A stretch of DNA of 64,000 nucleotides from Acanthococcus lagerstroemiae (GCA_031841125.1 CM063113.1:33997312-34061311), one strand, 5' to 3'. Shown: positions 34,390-46,167, numbered from the stretch's first letter. The notes: generated by a model not told the origin, from the sequence alone. Translations and numbers: made by a program.

Positions 34390-35449
34390 TAGAAAGAGCA
34401 CCTCCACTTCCAATTGATTAACTTGGTACTATCAAAATCATTTTCAAAAGTCAGCCTACACTCCTGCGCCCTTCCCTTCACCATACTAGCTCTCCAATCT
34501 TATACATTTCGAATTTTTTGACATGGAAAAATATTACAAATCGCATATGGGTATTTTTATTATGTAAACACCGAGATTAAAATTAAATTACAAGTAAGTT
34601 TAAGAACAAAAGTCGCATTCGTAATATACCGTGGAGACATTTTCGGCTCCTGCACACTGTGTGCATCCGCGTATGGCAAGTGGAGCATTGTATCATGTCC
34701 CCTTGAATATTCTCAGAACATAAGCAACACCGCCACCCGTTTTCTTTTTCTCCTGGAAAATCTAATTTTGTTTTTTATTTCTTATTTTTTCGGTTCCCAA
34801 CCCCTTGTAGAAGGTCCAGGTTCAACTTTATCGATTTTTCTCTTATTCCTTGTTTTTGGTTCACTGTTTTCTTTCATTTTTTTCTTCTTTCAGCAGTTTT
34901 TTTCGCATTTCTCTTGCTTCTTGTTTACTGTTTTCTTCCATTTTAACAAAGATTATTTTCATTATAGTCTTTCAGAGCACGAGACATGTCATCCACCGTC
35001 CAATTCTCATATTTTCATTTAAGATTATCAGACATTATAATATCTGTAAAAAAAATAGTTGAAAGGTACGATTTAGGAAACACTAGCATTTTGATGGGAA
35101 ATTGCCCTCATTCAATTGAGGATTGAGATATGTTTTTGGTAATTATATGAAAAGATAGCTAAAAGTAAACACTATTATTAGAAATAAACGTTACTTACCT
35201 TTCTTGGTTCAGTTTTTCAAAATTTCCTTAGAAAACACCTCAAAAAATTACAAACAGCACACATTTTTTTTAATCAATCGCTATTAAACCTGCACTATTC
35301 GTTCCACCGACCAAGTTTTTGGCTTGGGATTGTTAAAATGATTTCTAGTAACGAGTTTAACCGGTAGATCGTGCTAATTGATTTTAGTTTGGGACAAAAG
35401 CCTGGTGGTACGATTTAGGAGGCAGTACGATTTCGGCAACTCTACCCTA
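34110..35449 (-). mobile_element. Pogo/Tigger-like non-autonomous element, copy 1, with coding remnants
   Basis: TA (34110-34111), then GGATAAGGTTGCCTAAATC. The right end, reverse complemented, is GGGTAGAGTTGCCGAAATC before TA at 35448-35449. The minus strand retains two pieces of a transposase gene. One is an N-terminal HTH start, E-N-W-T-V-D-D-M-S-R-A-L-K, at about 35000-34940. The other is a C-terminal zinc-finger of the C-x2-C, C-x2-C, H-x2-C (PHD-like) type at about 34745-34635, after a K/E-rich linker. The catalytic DDE domain is absent. Both remnants and the TA target fit the pogo/Tigger branch of IS630-Tc1-mariner. A second copy is at 39495-40700. Confidence 0.7.
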
Positions 35450-36237
35450 TTATTCAATAAAAGGAACTATTTTCATTCATAAATTTTTTCCTATGGCTGA
35501 TATTTCCGTTATTCTTGGGAAAAACTGATTTTGGAAAGACATTCCGCCCCTTGGGGGGATGTGCGTACAGATGCTCTGATTAGGATGTATTTTCAGTATA
35601 TGTTATTCAGTATTATCAGCCAACTCTGCGCTAAAATTCACTTCTCGAAGAATGTTTTCATCTATTCTAGTAGGACATCAGCGCTGGGGGAAGGAGGACT
35701 GAGGGGTACATTGTACCTTTCTTCAAATTTCACAAGCTTATTTCTTAGATAACCGAAGCGTAGATAATAGTCACAGTGTTCAGTCATTTATTATTTTTTT
35801 CAATTATTTCTTGTTTGATGGACCCGGCAAGTGTCCGACAATAGCCAGAGTTGTAATCGAGTTACAAAACTGAAATTTTGATGTTATCAGAGATGACTGA
35901 AAACAGGGTCTAATTTAAAAATGCATCCAATTGGACCACGAGGGGGCGTGGGATCAGAATGTTTTATCTTTTTCTGGTCCTAGCGTTTGCAAATTTATAA
36001 GTGATATGTCGTTACAAGCGGTGTCATTATAAGAGGATTCTCACTGTAATTTTTTACTTCCAGAAATTTCCATCTGTAGAAATAATGTCGTTCTATCCCC
36101 GCCATTCAAGTACAAACGAGAGGTTTGGTTATTTAAGGGGAGAAAGGATCATAATACTTGATTTTTCGAAGTCTTAGACAATTAGATTAGATCATCAAAT
36201 ATCGGGAATTCAGAGTTAAAGGGTTCATGAATTTAAT
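35450..36237. other. Gene-free interval
   Basis: No gene recognised. The frame at 35531-35752 lacks any known domain. Confidence 0.35.
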
Positions 36238-36570
36238 TTAACCCTTTCGCTCCCAATTTTTTTTTTTAATTTGAATTATTTTTTAAGGGAAATTGTTGAA
36301 TAGACTCCCCATAATACGAATCCGATGTCGGAGATTTTTTCAATCCCCCTTACCCCCCCCCCCGGTGGACCTGGGACACCGTATGTCCCACTGGTGGAGT
36401 AATGAGTGTCCCATATGTCCTACTGGTAGAGTAATGATAGATATATCTAAGATATACGTCTGTAGATACTCTGCCAGTGGGACATAACTAGCACTGTTTT
36501 CAACGGATATTTGACCCTTTAGAATTTTTCAAATACCATACGGTGTTCCCATTGGGAGTGAAAGAGTTAA
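36238..36570. mobile_element. piggyBac-type MITE, 325 bp, TTAA-flanked
   Basis: TTAA (36238-36241) is followed by CCCTTTCGCTCCCAAT. The right end, reverse complemented, is CTCTTTCACTCCCAAT next to TTAA (36567-36570). TTAA targets with CCC-starting inverted repeats are typical of piggyBac. Inside, ATGTCCCACTGGTGGAGTAAT (36382) is inverted at about 36465-36485 as ATACTCTGCCAGTGGGACAT, giving sub-terminal inverted repeats. No ORF. Confidence 0.75.
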
Positions 36571-36695
36571 CATAAATTTCACTTTTTAATTTAAATTGAA
36601 CATTTCCCAACTTGAGCAAATCAACTTATAAATGCAGAAATCCAAAAAACATGAGTTCACATGTTGGGAAACACTAATTAAATGATTAAACTAGT

Positions 36696-38977
36696 CTAAG
36701 TACATAGTTTTTTTATATTAACCCAAAGTTCAGCACTGGGATTCAGCGTAAAGACTCCTTTTTTATAAATTATTGGAATTTGAGTCCGTGAGCAAGGAGC
36801 GAATTCGTATTTCTTTACAGCATCAGCAATCGCAATTTTCATTGCTGCCTCGGCGAACTGACTTCCTGTAAGCATTCATATTTCAATCTACTCAGTATCT
36901 CTCGAATAGATAATTATTTACTACTCAATTATTCACGTAAGTGTAAATTAAATTTAGAACGGAACTGAATAAAAATGGCACATTATAAGTACTTCTGAAA
37001 ATCCACAGTCTCCGAGAGAAATACAATTCTAGGAATCGAAGCAAACTGATAGGTAGGTAGAAGTACCGGACCGGCAGAAAACGAAGCATACCGCACCCGA
37101 GCAGGGGAGAGACACGAATGAAATGAGTCGTGGAGCGTTACACTCCCTGCACTCTCTGAGAAGTTTAAGTGTGTGTTTGGAAAACTTGGGCAATTTTTCA
37201 ACTTATATGTCTTCATTTAAAAAGAAAATCATGGAATACTTTTCAGTTTTCCAATTATTGATCTCTAAATATCAAGTTATACCTGCCCACATCAAAATTC
37301 AGGTAGACACCCTCAGATCTAATAAAATTTACTCGAATACACACCAATACACATTCGAGGGCCATCTCCAAAATGAAGGAACGTTCCATTACGAGGTTTA
37401 ATTTTATTCTCAAAGCGGGTCGGATCGAACTGTTCTGGATTTGGGAAATACTTCTCATCATGGTGAATTGCCCACACTGGAATGATGACTCCGACTCCAC
37501 GCTCAATTATCTTATCGGTACTTGGGATTCGGTAGTCTTCTGCGGAGATTCGACTCAGAACAGGAAATGGCGGATATTTTCTCAGCGTTTCTAAATCCAT
37601 ATATAAACATGTGATGGTTCAGATTGCGAAATCCAACTTTCTTTCAAATGCCAAACATGGTACAACTTACCCAAAACAACAGCATCCAAGAACTTCAAAT
37701 CTTTTAGCATGTCAACACTTACAACGTCATCATATTCCTTACAAACCGTTTCTACTTCATTTCGAAGCTTTCTCTGGATGGACTGATTTAAAGACAACTC
37801 GTATACACAATAGGTCAAAGTTAGAGCTACAGTCTCGAAAGCCAGGAAGAACATAAATGCGTTGCCGACTATATCAATTTCGTCGAAGCGTTCTATCTGG
37901 AACAAAAAAATAATAATGTCGCAGATTATGAAGAAATTTAATCACGTACATAATATAAAAGTAGGGATGAATTATTTGAGAATTCTATTTCGAACCTTCT
38001 TTCCGGGTTTATTAACATTTTCATCGATAGCGCCTTAGGCCTTCGCTGGGACAAACTCTATACTAATACTTACCGCAGCCCAGAATGTTATTCTTCGAAT
38101 CAGCATTCGCATATTCGGGGTCTTCGGAAGCATTCTGCAAGCCCATTAGCTGTTGCAGAAGGTCATTCGCCATAATCCCATTTTTCCGTCGATACGCCAC
38201 CATGTCCAAAACGATTTGTCTGTAGAAGCTGGTTACTTCTTCGGGAAAATCGGCCAACTTGAAGGTTGATCGCAAGTTCTTAGGCATGAAAAGTACCAGC
38301 AACTGGGAAAATTTAGGGCAGGTGACCACATTGCCCATGATTCTGATTTTTTCCGTCTTATTCATCGAATGACAGTCGATACCGAAGGCGCAGGAAGCTA
38401 AGAAGTTAATGGTAAACTTTTCATATAAAACGCTCATATTTTGACCGGCATTTTCCTTAAGCATCTCTTCTTCAATATTTGCATTTAAATTTAGAAGGCA
38501 GCTCCAAATGGGGCTGTCCATAAGTTTGATTTTATTAGGGCTGAATACCGTACGTATTTTCTTTCGAATAGCTTTCCAACGGTCACCGGTATCGTTTACC
38601 AAATTAACCGAAAGTGGATTCAGTTTCTTATGAGGGTAGAAAAGATTGTTAATGCGTTCTGAGAAGCAACTGAAATCGGTAACCAAGATTGCGTGTACCA
38701 GATCTGGATCCTTAATCATTAGCCAAGGGGTTCGCATAACGAACAGTCCGCCAAATTGATGATCTTCAAAGTAGTTGTAGGTATCTTGAGTGAATTGGTG
38801 TAACGTCTGAATCCGGAAAATGAATTTAGAGAAGTTTCCAAATACAGGTGTCGGTTTTTTAAACGTGACCTGCCGTTTCTTCCAGTAATCAAAGGTGGAT
38901 GTAAAGTAGTACCAAAGCAGAAAACATACACAAACGAAAAACGAATACAAGTTAAAAACTTCAGTTAAAGAGAACAT
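36696..38977 (-). CDS. Cytochrome P450 gene A, CYP3-clan-like, four exons, 513 aa
   Basis: A heme monooxygenase anchored in the ER membrane. Exons: 38977-38074, 37892-37671, 37590-37345 and 36865-36696. All introns are GT-AG and phase 1, and the total of 1542 bp ends in TAG. The start is the ATG giving M-F-S-L, aligned with gene B; an upstream in-frame ATG at 39076 would add 33 polar residues before the anchor. Seen: hydrophobic anchor at residues 3-25, proline-rich hinge (F-K-K-P-T-P-V-F-G) at 39-47, helix C W134..R138, I-helix L-A-F-E-T at 318-322, ETLR (ExxR) at 376-379, FDPTRF in the PERF region, and the heme loop F-G-D-G-P-R-M-C-I-G with Cys456. Length is normal for CYP6-like enzymes. 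Clan is inferred from motifs; substrate is unknown (xenobiotics or endogenous lipids are typical). No break seen, so probably functional. Confidence 0.92.
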
Positions 38978-39077
38978 GGTTGATACGAGTACAGAATACA
39001 CAAAATAGTGACGTCTTATAGCATAAGGTGTAATATTTGTATTGTTCGTAATTTGTGAAACGCGCCAAATCCTCACT

Positions 39078-39490
39078 TAGATAACTTATAATTGACTTTA
39101 CCTAAGTGCCCGTATGAAAACACTCGTGTTGGATACAACCCAAGGTTACTACATATGATATATCTTTACAAGTTGGTCCACTTAGCAAAGCGCTAAGCAT
39201 GCGCAAGGACATCAATGACGTCACCCCGGTGTTCCAATCACACAGCCGCTTACAGGAATAGAGCTGTTTTCCATCTTTACTCATAATTGATACCCTGGAC
39301 ATATTTATCCATTATTTTCATAACATACAACATTCAATTGGCTACCGTATAAACAAAAACGAGCTCTTTACGGCAAAAATTCAATATTCCCATTATTTTC
39401 TTATGAAGTGAATTCTAGCACGGGTGAGACGGTAAGAATTGTATTACGATAAGCTGGATGCCCATTTTTCTTTAAACTGGAGCATTATAA
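39078..39490. promoter_or_regulatory. Upstream region of P450 gene A
   Basis: About 400 bp between the P450 start and the next transposon. It should hold the promoter, but I see no clear TATA box or known response element. It does not obviously match the homologous upstream blocks shared by gene B and the two relics. Confidence 0.3.
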
Positions 39491-39494
39491 AAAT

Positions 39495-40700
39495 GGTAAG
39501 TTGCCTAAATCGTACCACTTTTTCGTTTTTTCAACCTGGATGATGCTCAAATTGTTTTTTTGAAACCGTTCAAATCCCAAATTGTACCTGGATCTTTTGC
39601 GCATCTTTCAACGAAAAAATGAAATATCTAGCTCGAAGAGTAAAGGCGCAATTTTAATCCGCGCAAGGTCTCAAAGCGGTACGATATAGGCAACTCGCTC
39701 TCCAAATCGTACCACCCACTTCCTAAATCACACCTCCTATTAAAAAAAAAAAAAAAAATTGAAAGAGCACCTCCACTTCCAATGGATTAACTCGGTACTA
39801 TCAAAATCATTTTCAAGAGTTAGCTTACACTTCTGCCCTCTTCCCTTCACCATACTAGCTCTCCAATCTTATACATTTTGAATTTTTTGACATGAAAAAA
39901 TATTACAAATCGCATATGGGTATTTATTCTTTATTATGAAAACACCGAGATTAAAATTAGGTTTAAGAACAAAAGTCGCATTCGTAATATACCGTGGACC
40001 CTTTGTAGACGGTCCAGGTTCAACTTTATCGATTTTTCTTTTATTCCTTGTTTTTGGTCCACTGTTTTCTTCCGTTTTTTTTTTCTTTCAGCAGTTTTTT
40101 TCGCATTTCTTTTGCTTCTTGTTTACTATTTTCTTTCATTTTCACGAAGATTATTTTCATTATAGTCTTTCAGAGCACGAATCATGTCATCCGCCGTCCA
40201 CTTCTCATATTTTCATTTAAGATTGTCAGACATTATAATATCTGTAAAAAAATAGTTGAAAGGTACGATTTAGGAAACACTGACATTTTGATGGGAAATC
40301 GCCCTCACTCAATTGAGGATTGAGATAAGTTTTTGGTAATTATATGAAAAGATAGCTAAAAGTAAACACTTTTATTAGAAATAAACGCTACTTACCTTTC
40401 ATGATTCAGTTTTTCAAAATTTCCTTAGAGAACACCTCAAAAAATTACAAATAGCACATGTTTTTTATCAATCGCTATAAAACCTACATTTGATTCGTTC
40501 CACGGACCCGCCACCGACCAAGTTTTTAGCTTAGGAATATTAAAATGACCTCTAGTAACGAATTCAACCGGTAGATCGTGCAAGTTGATTTTAGTTTGCG
40601 ACAAAAGAGCCTGGTAGTACGATTTAGGCTTTGACTATATACATATAACATATATAGTCAAAGGATTTAGGAGGCAGTACGATTTCGGCAACTCTACTCA
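39495..40700 (-). mobile_element. Pogo/Tigger-like non-autonomous element, copy 2
   Basis: It matches copy 1 (34110-35449) over its length. Left end: GTTGCCTAAATCGTACCAC at 39500. Right end: GTACGATTTCGGCAACTCTA at 40678. It lacks about 165 bp of copy 1 (34636-34801), the part holding the zinc finger, but keeps the HTH start E-K-W-T-A-D-D-M-I-R-A-L-K on the minus strand at about 40205-40160. The flanking TA sites are decayed. A 35-bp palindrome is inserted near its right end. Confidence 0.7.
40621..40671. mobile_element. 35-bp palindromic insertion with perfect 8-bp target duplication
   Basis: GATTTAGG (40621-40628), then 35 bp starting CTTTGACTATATA and ending TATATAGTCAAAG (13-bp perfect inverted repeats around a 9-bp centre), then GATTTAGG again (40664-40671). 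Copy 1 of the host element has a single GATTTAGG at the same place (35412-35419), so the insertion and the duplication are directly visible. An 8-bp duplication suggests a hAT- or P-type enzyme, but the ends are not hAT consensus. Confidence 0.85.
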
Positions 40701-40701
40701 A

Positions 40702-41089
40702 TGTATCGCTGATTTTTAGTTAACTTACTATCTACCTATATGAATTTTGCATTCACATGTCTGCGGGTTGCATAGAAAATATTAAGCATACAGAAATATG
40801 TATAATTTATTTGCGGGTTGCGATTGTAATCTCGACTATCTTGACCTAGAGCAGCGGCATATTCTTCCTCCTCCGGCTTTCGTCTCAGTAGCAATATTAG
40901 TATCAAAGTTGCACTTATACTTCATGGCTTCTGAAAATCTCTTCCAACGCAATCAATCAATTTTATCTGTACCCTTTGACCCCAATGTTTACTTATGCAT
41001 GCTGTTATTTTCTCAACGCGTTACCCGATCAACATAATACGGGACCAAAAAGGATCTTGAATTTTTGAAGTGCTAATGTCTTGTTTATT
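40702..41089. other. Gene-free interval
   Basis: The open frame 40798-41037 has no recognisable domain. Confidence 0.35.
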
Positions 41090-42287
41090 CTAAAAGGTAG
41101 TGGCGTGCGGTGATCTTTTCTAGGAGGTAAGCGATAAGCGTAGAGGTGAATTAAAAATCAACATACTACTACAAAACAGCATGGATGAAATTATTCAAAT
41201 TATTGTATCCCTGTGTACGGTCATTCCATATGCATTTATTCTATTCTGTGACAAATAATAGACACAGAGACACACCACCGAAGAGTTTTTCCGGGGGAGG
41301 GGGCAAAAACTGTGAAAGTCCCAACTGACTCAACTTAAAATTACCAAGTATCAAAGCAAAAAATAACCTTTTGACTTGTTGGATTTTTCCAACTAACTCA
41401 ACTCAAAATTCCGAAACACCACAGCAAAAAAAAACATTCGACTTGTTCGATTTTCTCGACCCAGCCTGATTGAAATTGTAAATTTTCCCAACTTCTGAGT
41501 GAGAAATTCTTACAGGGTGGTTGCCCCTTATCGGTCCGTCCCTAAATAAACATGGCCAACAAAACAGTTCTCCACCATCTTCACAACCGACTAACCGCAA
41601 AATGTTTTCATATTGCGATACGTGGCAGTGTCTAGTAAAACTCGAACCGCCTCTCTTTTGCTTAGTTTTTAAAAATAGTAATTCTGGTTTAGACTTCCCA
41701 CCATTAATATTTTCTAATTGTTTATTAAGAGTAAATCGCGAAAACGGTCTTTCAATGAGATCTCAAATACGCATTCAGTGGGCAAAAAAACACAGTGCAT
41801 TAAAACCTAACGCGTTGACTAATAGAAAAACATATCACGTCTCATTGTCAACTTCAACGTTCATGTGTGGTCACGCCGAGCCGGAAAGAAGCGCTTCCAG
41901 AACGCAACTAAACACACAGGTTTCGTTGCGTTGAACATGCTAGTGTGTTTTTGTGTAGTAATTAGCACGGAGGCGGAGTGTAAATTGTGCAATGCGTGTA
42001 GCATGGAAAAGAAGCGTTAGATCCAACCCACACCTCGCTGGCCTTACAAATATACATGCACGAGGATTGCCGAATGCTGAACAGTATACATCTCCCGTGA
42101 ACTCATTATATACTTAAGCGTAGGCGCCGTAAGCCTCAATAAAGTCGCTGTTTTGCCTAGTATTTCATTATCTCTTATTTGTTATAAGTTGAAGTTGATA
42201 TTGTACATGAAAACCTATTTTCTCAGGAATTTTCAGGGTAAGGAGCGCTTACCTTGCTTACCTGGAATGCACGCCACTGCTGAAAGG
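41090..42287. mobile_element. hAT-type non-autonomous element, 1182 bp
   Basis: Left end 41098 TAGTGGCGTGC; right end, reverse complemented from 42279, CAGTGGCGTGC. Sub-terminal AGGTAAGCGATAAGCG and AGGTAAGCAAGGTAAGCG also match between the ends. The flanking 8-bp sites CTAAAAGG (41090-41097) and CTGAAAGG (42280-42287) match at 7 of 8 positions. The plus-strand frame 41521-41934 (137 aa) has no transposase motif, and I do not call it a gene. Confidence 0.75.
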
Positions 42288-42289
42288 GC

Positions 42290-43230
42290 CAAACAAGTTT
42301 CTTCTCAGACCAGCAGAGGATCAGGAAACGGTCCATCAATATAGAAGTAATAAATAGGGGAGAAATATTTTGCACACCAGGAAAGACAATGTTCACGGTG
42401 GGCCATTGAGCGGCTAACTACATCATATGAGTGACAATTTCTGGAGGCTTAAGCGCCAAACTGACCACGCCACGTGTGAGCGTAGGAGCGACTTTTCTTT
42501 TTGGTTTTAGCGCCAACAAATTAAAATATTCCACTCAAGTTGCTGCAACGGAAGGGGAAGGGATACACGCGTTACTTCACTGCTGCAAGCGGCAGACCTC
42601 CTATTTCTACAATGGTACCTTGAGCACTTTTGAATCGGCCAACGGAGCATGGAAACCCTTTGACGACTTCAAGACACAGCAGTACGGTATCTAGATCATA
42701 ACTAGTGACCGGATTTTTCGGTAGGAAAACGTGAGATTTTCGGTACAAATATCTGAAAAATCGGTAATATTCGGTTTTTAAGAAAAAATGAGGGGAAAGA
42801 AAAAGTTTATTCGAATTATAATTTTACAAAGTTTCTTACGACATATTTTTACAAAAATTTACTGTTACGCATCACAATAACATGTTTTTCAATGTTCTCG
42901 GCCGTTAAATTGTGTCTCCTATCAGAGAGAATACATTTGTATTCAGAGAAACTCTGTTCCAAATCTACAGAAGTAAGTGGTGCGCGAGTATAAGCAGAAA
43001 GAATGATCATATTTCACACACTAGTATGAGAATGACACGATTAGTCTTGCTCTCAGAGATAAAGGAATATCGTGTAGACATTGACGTCATATCCAATTTA
43101 ATAGGTACTTTTTTAATATTGTTGTAAAATAGAAAAAAAAAAATTGGTGATTTTGTCCATGGACGTAGACCATCATCTTTTTTCACATTTCCACGATGAA
43201 AGAGATCAATCTACGAGCCCTAATGGCAGG
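42290..43230. other. Gene-free interval
   Basis: The open frame 42431-42694 (87 aa) shows no domain I recognise. No repeat boundaries were found. Confidence 0.35.
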
Positions 43231-43232
43231 GA

Positions 43233-43645
43233 GTGGAAAAAGGTCGAAAATGCCGACTAGGTGCAGAAAATTTCCGTGCAAACAAAACAAACAAAAGCTT
43301 TTATCACTTAGCCACTTTTATATTTTTCCAAATTGGCAAAAGAAAGAAGAAATAAATATAGGTTAGCCATATTTACGTTTTATTAATTACCTAACGTAGA
43401 AAATGCCGACTTAATTATACCACAGAAATTTTCATACGAGCAAAAAGAAAAAAAAAAAAAAAAAAAAAAAAGAAGAAGAAGAAGAAAGTTAGCCATTTCC
43501 ACATTTTGTTGACTAGTATTGCGACTCAATTATACTACAAGAAGTTTCATCCAAGCGAGAAATAAATAAAAAAAGTCGATGTTGGTGAATTACTAATTTT
43601 GATTTTGCAGACTAATGGACGAATTTACCGAAAAATGCCGACTCC
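43233..43645. repeat. Degenerate tandem repeat, about 115-160 bp unit, four partial copies
   Basis: 'GAAAATGCCGACT' or close variants start units at 43233, 43396, 43513 and 43627. They are followed by 'CAGAAATTTTC..CGAGCAAA' and 'GTTAGCCA..TTTCCAC'. A poly-A plus GAA microsatellite (43447-43487) expanded inside one unit. Confidence 0.6.
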
Positions 43646-43796
43646 AAAGAATCGTCTGTGTGTGGGCAATGGAGAATTGCCCCTCCCCCCCCGGGGCGAC
43701 CCTTCTAGAAAAAAGAGTCTCCGGGTCAAACGCAATAAAGAACCACTTCCCTGCATCGTCTTTTGTCTACTCGTGACTGCCTAGCTACAGTGCGGT

Positions 43797-44143
43797 AGTA
43801 CCTGCAGCCTCATTCCAAGAACGTGGGTATCGAAAAACTTTTCCGTAGCTCTCAAAACTGAATTTTATGCGCGTTCCATTGCAAAATATGGTTTCGTGGT
43901 ACAACAAAATGAATAAATAAATAATAATAATAATAATAATAAAAAAGATTTGGTTTTTGAATCTGCCTACGTTGAAATAACCTTTCTTGGGAGAATGAGC
44001 CGGTAATTCGCGATAATTCACGGTAATTTTCTGTAAATTACCGTACTTTGCTGTAATTTATGCCAAAATAATTTCAGTAAAGCGAAGTAAAATCAACGGA
44101 AAATAGTAATGGCGAAAATGGAATAAGCCAGAACTCACGTTGA
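43797..44143. repeat. Dispersed 347-bp repeat, copy 1 (partner 46168-46514)
   Basis: It starts AGTACCTGCAGCCTCATTCC and ends near AAAATAGTAATGGCG then GTTGA. It is a direct copy of 46168-46514 with few changes and a microsatellite (AAT)n in the middle. It abuts the truncated end of the P450 relic at 44143, so its insertion or a recombination through it may have removed the rest of that relic. Open minus-strand frames in both copies contain no known domain. Confidence 0.8.
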
Positions 44144-44540
44144 TCATAACTGGGCATTAAGTAATGCCATGATAGAAAAAACAAACAAATTAGGAACTAA
44201 TATGGGTTGAAAAATAAAGCGAATGAAAACATGTCGAACACAGACACGTAGGAGGGCTGAACTAATGTTTTCACTCCTTATTGTTCTGCGTAATGTATCA
44301 TACAATTTCAGATGTCCATATAATAGATGGATTCGCAATGTTGTTCTATCGGACATGAGTTTCCTTTTAGTGAGCTGTCTATGACGGAAATGGCTAAGCA
44401 TTTATATTAGTACCAGTGTTATTAGCGGAAACGATTTCATTCAGACTTTTGCAATTTTCAGCAACCAACACCGCATTAAGGACAGTATAATAAACATTAG
44501 ATATGCTTATTCGAAAATTTAGAGCCAAAAACTAGTCCAT
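44143..44540 (-). pseudogene. P450 relic 1: 5' end of exon 1 plus upstream region
   Basis: From 44232 downward the minus strand encodes the membrane-anchor start of a P450 close to gene B (M-F-S-F-A-L-F-F-N then F-L-I-C-L-F-F-L-S-W-H-Y-L). There is an in-frame TAG at codon 12, and the frame ends abruptly at about 44143, beside a dispersed repeat. The region 44233-44540 matches the upstream DNA of gene B (53043-53260): TTAGTGAGCT, AACGATTTC, ATAAACATTA. Clearly dead. Together with relic 2 it shows the P450 block was duplicated more than once. Confidence 0.85.
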
Positions 44541-45194
44541 TGATCCGGAATCTGACTATACAGCAGCTCTCCTCCCTCCTCCCTATTCGAACTCTTCATC
44601 ATCGGACTAGTTGAGCTCAAAAATTTCGCAAGAGCATATAATAAATTATGTCACTCATGAATACAACATAATGGTATAACAGACAGTTAATTGGGGGAAA
44701 TAAAATAACATCTACGAGAAAAAAAATTAATTTCTTCCTCCGTTCAGACAAGCTGAAAAAAGTAACAAGATGTTTTCATACTCAGTGATTTTGAAATTGT
44801 ATTCATCTTTCTTCACCAGGGTTCATCTAAAAGGAGTTATAATCTGAAGAAATACTGTGCATCCGGCTTCTTCTGTAATATTTGAATTTGGGAAACTCAA
44901 ATCAGAGTAGAATGAAATACTTAATACAATAATCAAAGTATCAAGTAACTAACAAAATCCCCATTCCGACAGTTTATCAGTTTTTTTAGTTAATTAAAAT
45001 TTTTATATTTCTAGTTGCCTACAGCAACCCTCTTTGCGATCCAATGTAACACATCTCGACTACTCCCTCATCCCCCACTATTTAGTAATTTCACTTCTCA
45101 TAAGCTTCATAACGACGTTCGTGAAGATGACTCATATGTAAATAAAAAATTTGGTAAGTACTTTTATCATGAAATTTGAATTTTGAGAGCTTAA
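44541..45194. other. Gene-free interval
   Basis: No gene or repeat recognised. Confidence 0.35.
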
Positions 45195-45375
45195 TTTCAG
45201 ACCAGTGGCGGATCCAAGCCCCCCCCCCCTTGTTTGAATATTTTAAAGGCCATAATAGGGGAAAAGGAATAAAAATTATGAATTGTACGCTCATTACACG
45301 CCACAAAGGTGGTCACCACCGCTACTGTACCCCCCCCCCCATTGCTTTTTTTCCAAATCCGCGCCTGTTTCAGAC
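45195..45375. mobile_element. hAT-type MITE, 165 bp, perfect 8-bp duplication
   Basis: TTTCAGAC at 45195-45202 and at 45368-45375 flank a body beginning CAGTGGCGGATCC and ending GGATTT-complementary AAATCCGCGCCTG. C runs lie at both sub-terminal regions (45221-45230 and 45330-45340). It is too short to code; typical of hAT MITEs. Confidence 0.88.
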
Positions 45376-45559
45376 CAGATAATAAATTTGGTCCAATATT
45401 CGAGGGAAAAAAACATCTCAATAGCGTTCTCAATTTTTGGTGGCTGAGTCGATTTTTCCAATCACAATTTCTCTTTTGATTTTGATATTTTTCCATTTTA
45501 TAGGGCAACTTGTGGGAGCGTTACGGGAATTATTAGCTCATTATTATTGTAGAGGTGAG

Positions 45560-46165
45560 GTTACATAATATAGCAGCCTGCGCAATGCCTCAAGCCTTTG
45601 CCTCTCCGACCAGCAATAACTTGATATTTTATTTTTATTATACACCTTGGGAAATAGGCGATCCACTTAACATGCCCAACGTTGGGCATAGGTTTTCGTC
45701 ACTTTGGACTATGCTTTTCTGTTTTGGGCTGTATTGGTCCATCGTGATCCTACCATTTTTACAATTTCATCTATCCAGCACAGCGTACTGCTGGTCTCCC
45801 TCTTTTCCTTTTCCTGCCGTAAGGGTTTCATTCTATTGTACTTATATGCCATTTATTTCTGTTTCCTCTTGCCATATTGCGTGCGTATCTGAATTTTAAC
45901 TTTTTAATCCGACATCCAAAATTCTCTACATTAGTGAGCGTGCTGATTGTTTTGTTTTTAACTTTGTCTTTTAGTTTTAATCCCATTCTACTTCGTAACA
46001 TCACTGATTGTACCTTTCGTAATTTATCGACTAGTCCTTTTGTTAGGACCTGCGGGTCTCATATATGACATGCAGTATTGGAAGAACACAGGTTTTGAGT
46101 GTATGCGGTTTTGTCTTCATATGGACTTTTACCTTATAGTATAGTTTTGAGTGCTCAGAAAGCCT
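45560..46165 (-). pseudogene. LINE 3' fragment (RT thumb and C-terminus)
   Basis: Minus-strand frames hold T-C-V-L-P-I-L near 46080, the thumb region where RTs of this type read C-V-L-P-x-x-x-Y-G. Toward the 3' end, R-W-I/M-D-E-I-V-K and Q-N-R-K-A match the C-terminal block of RTE/jockey-type LINEs. There are many stops. It is 5'-truncated at the 46168 repeat. Confidence 0.7.
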
Positions 46166-46167
46166 TC

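Noticed and set aside
34768..35062. F- and S-rich frames, also present near 39936-40323
   Set aside because: Antisense of the K/E-rich remnant of the pogo-like element; the similarity between copies is transposon homology, not gene conservation.
37893..37896. Splice acceptor at CCAG (exon 2 of gene A starting at 37896)
   Set aside because: It breaks the reading frame; the acceptor four bases later (ATAG) keeps phase 1 and gives a 222-bp exon equal to gene B.
38977..39076. Upstream ATG at 39076 as the P450 gene A start
   Set aside because: It would put 33 polar residues before the membrane anchor; the ATG at 38977 aligns with gene B.
41521..41934. 137-codon plus-strand frame
   Set aside because: Inside the hAT-type element but without transposase motifs; probably chance.
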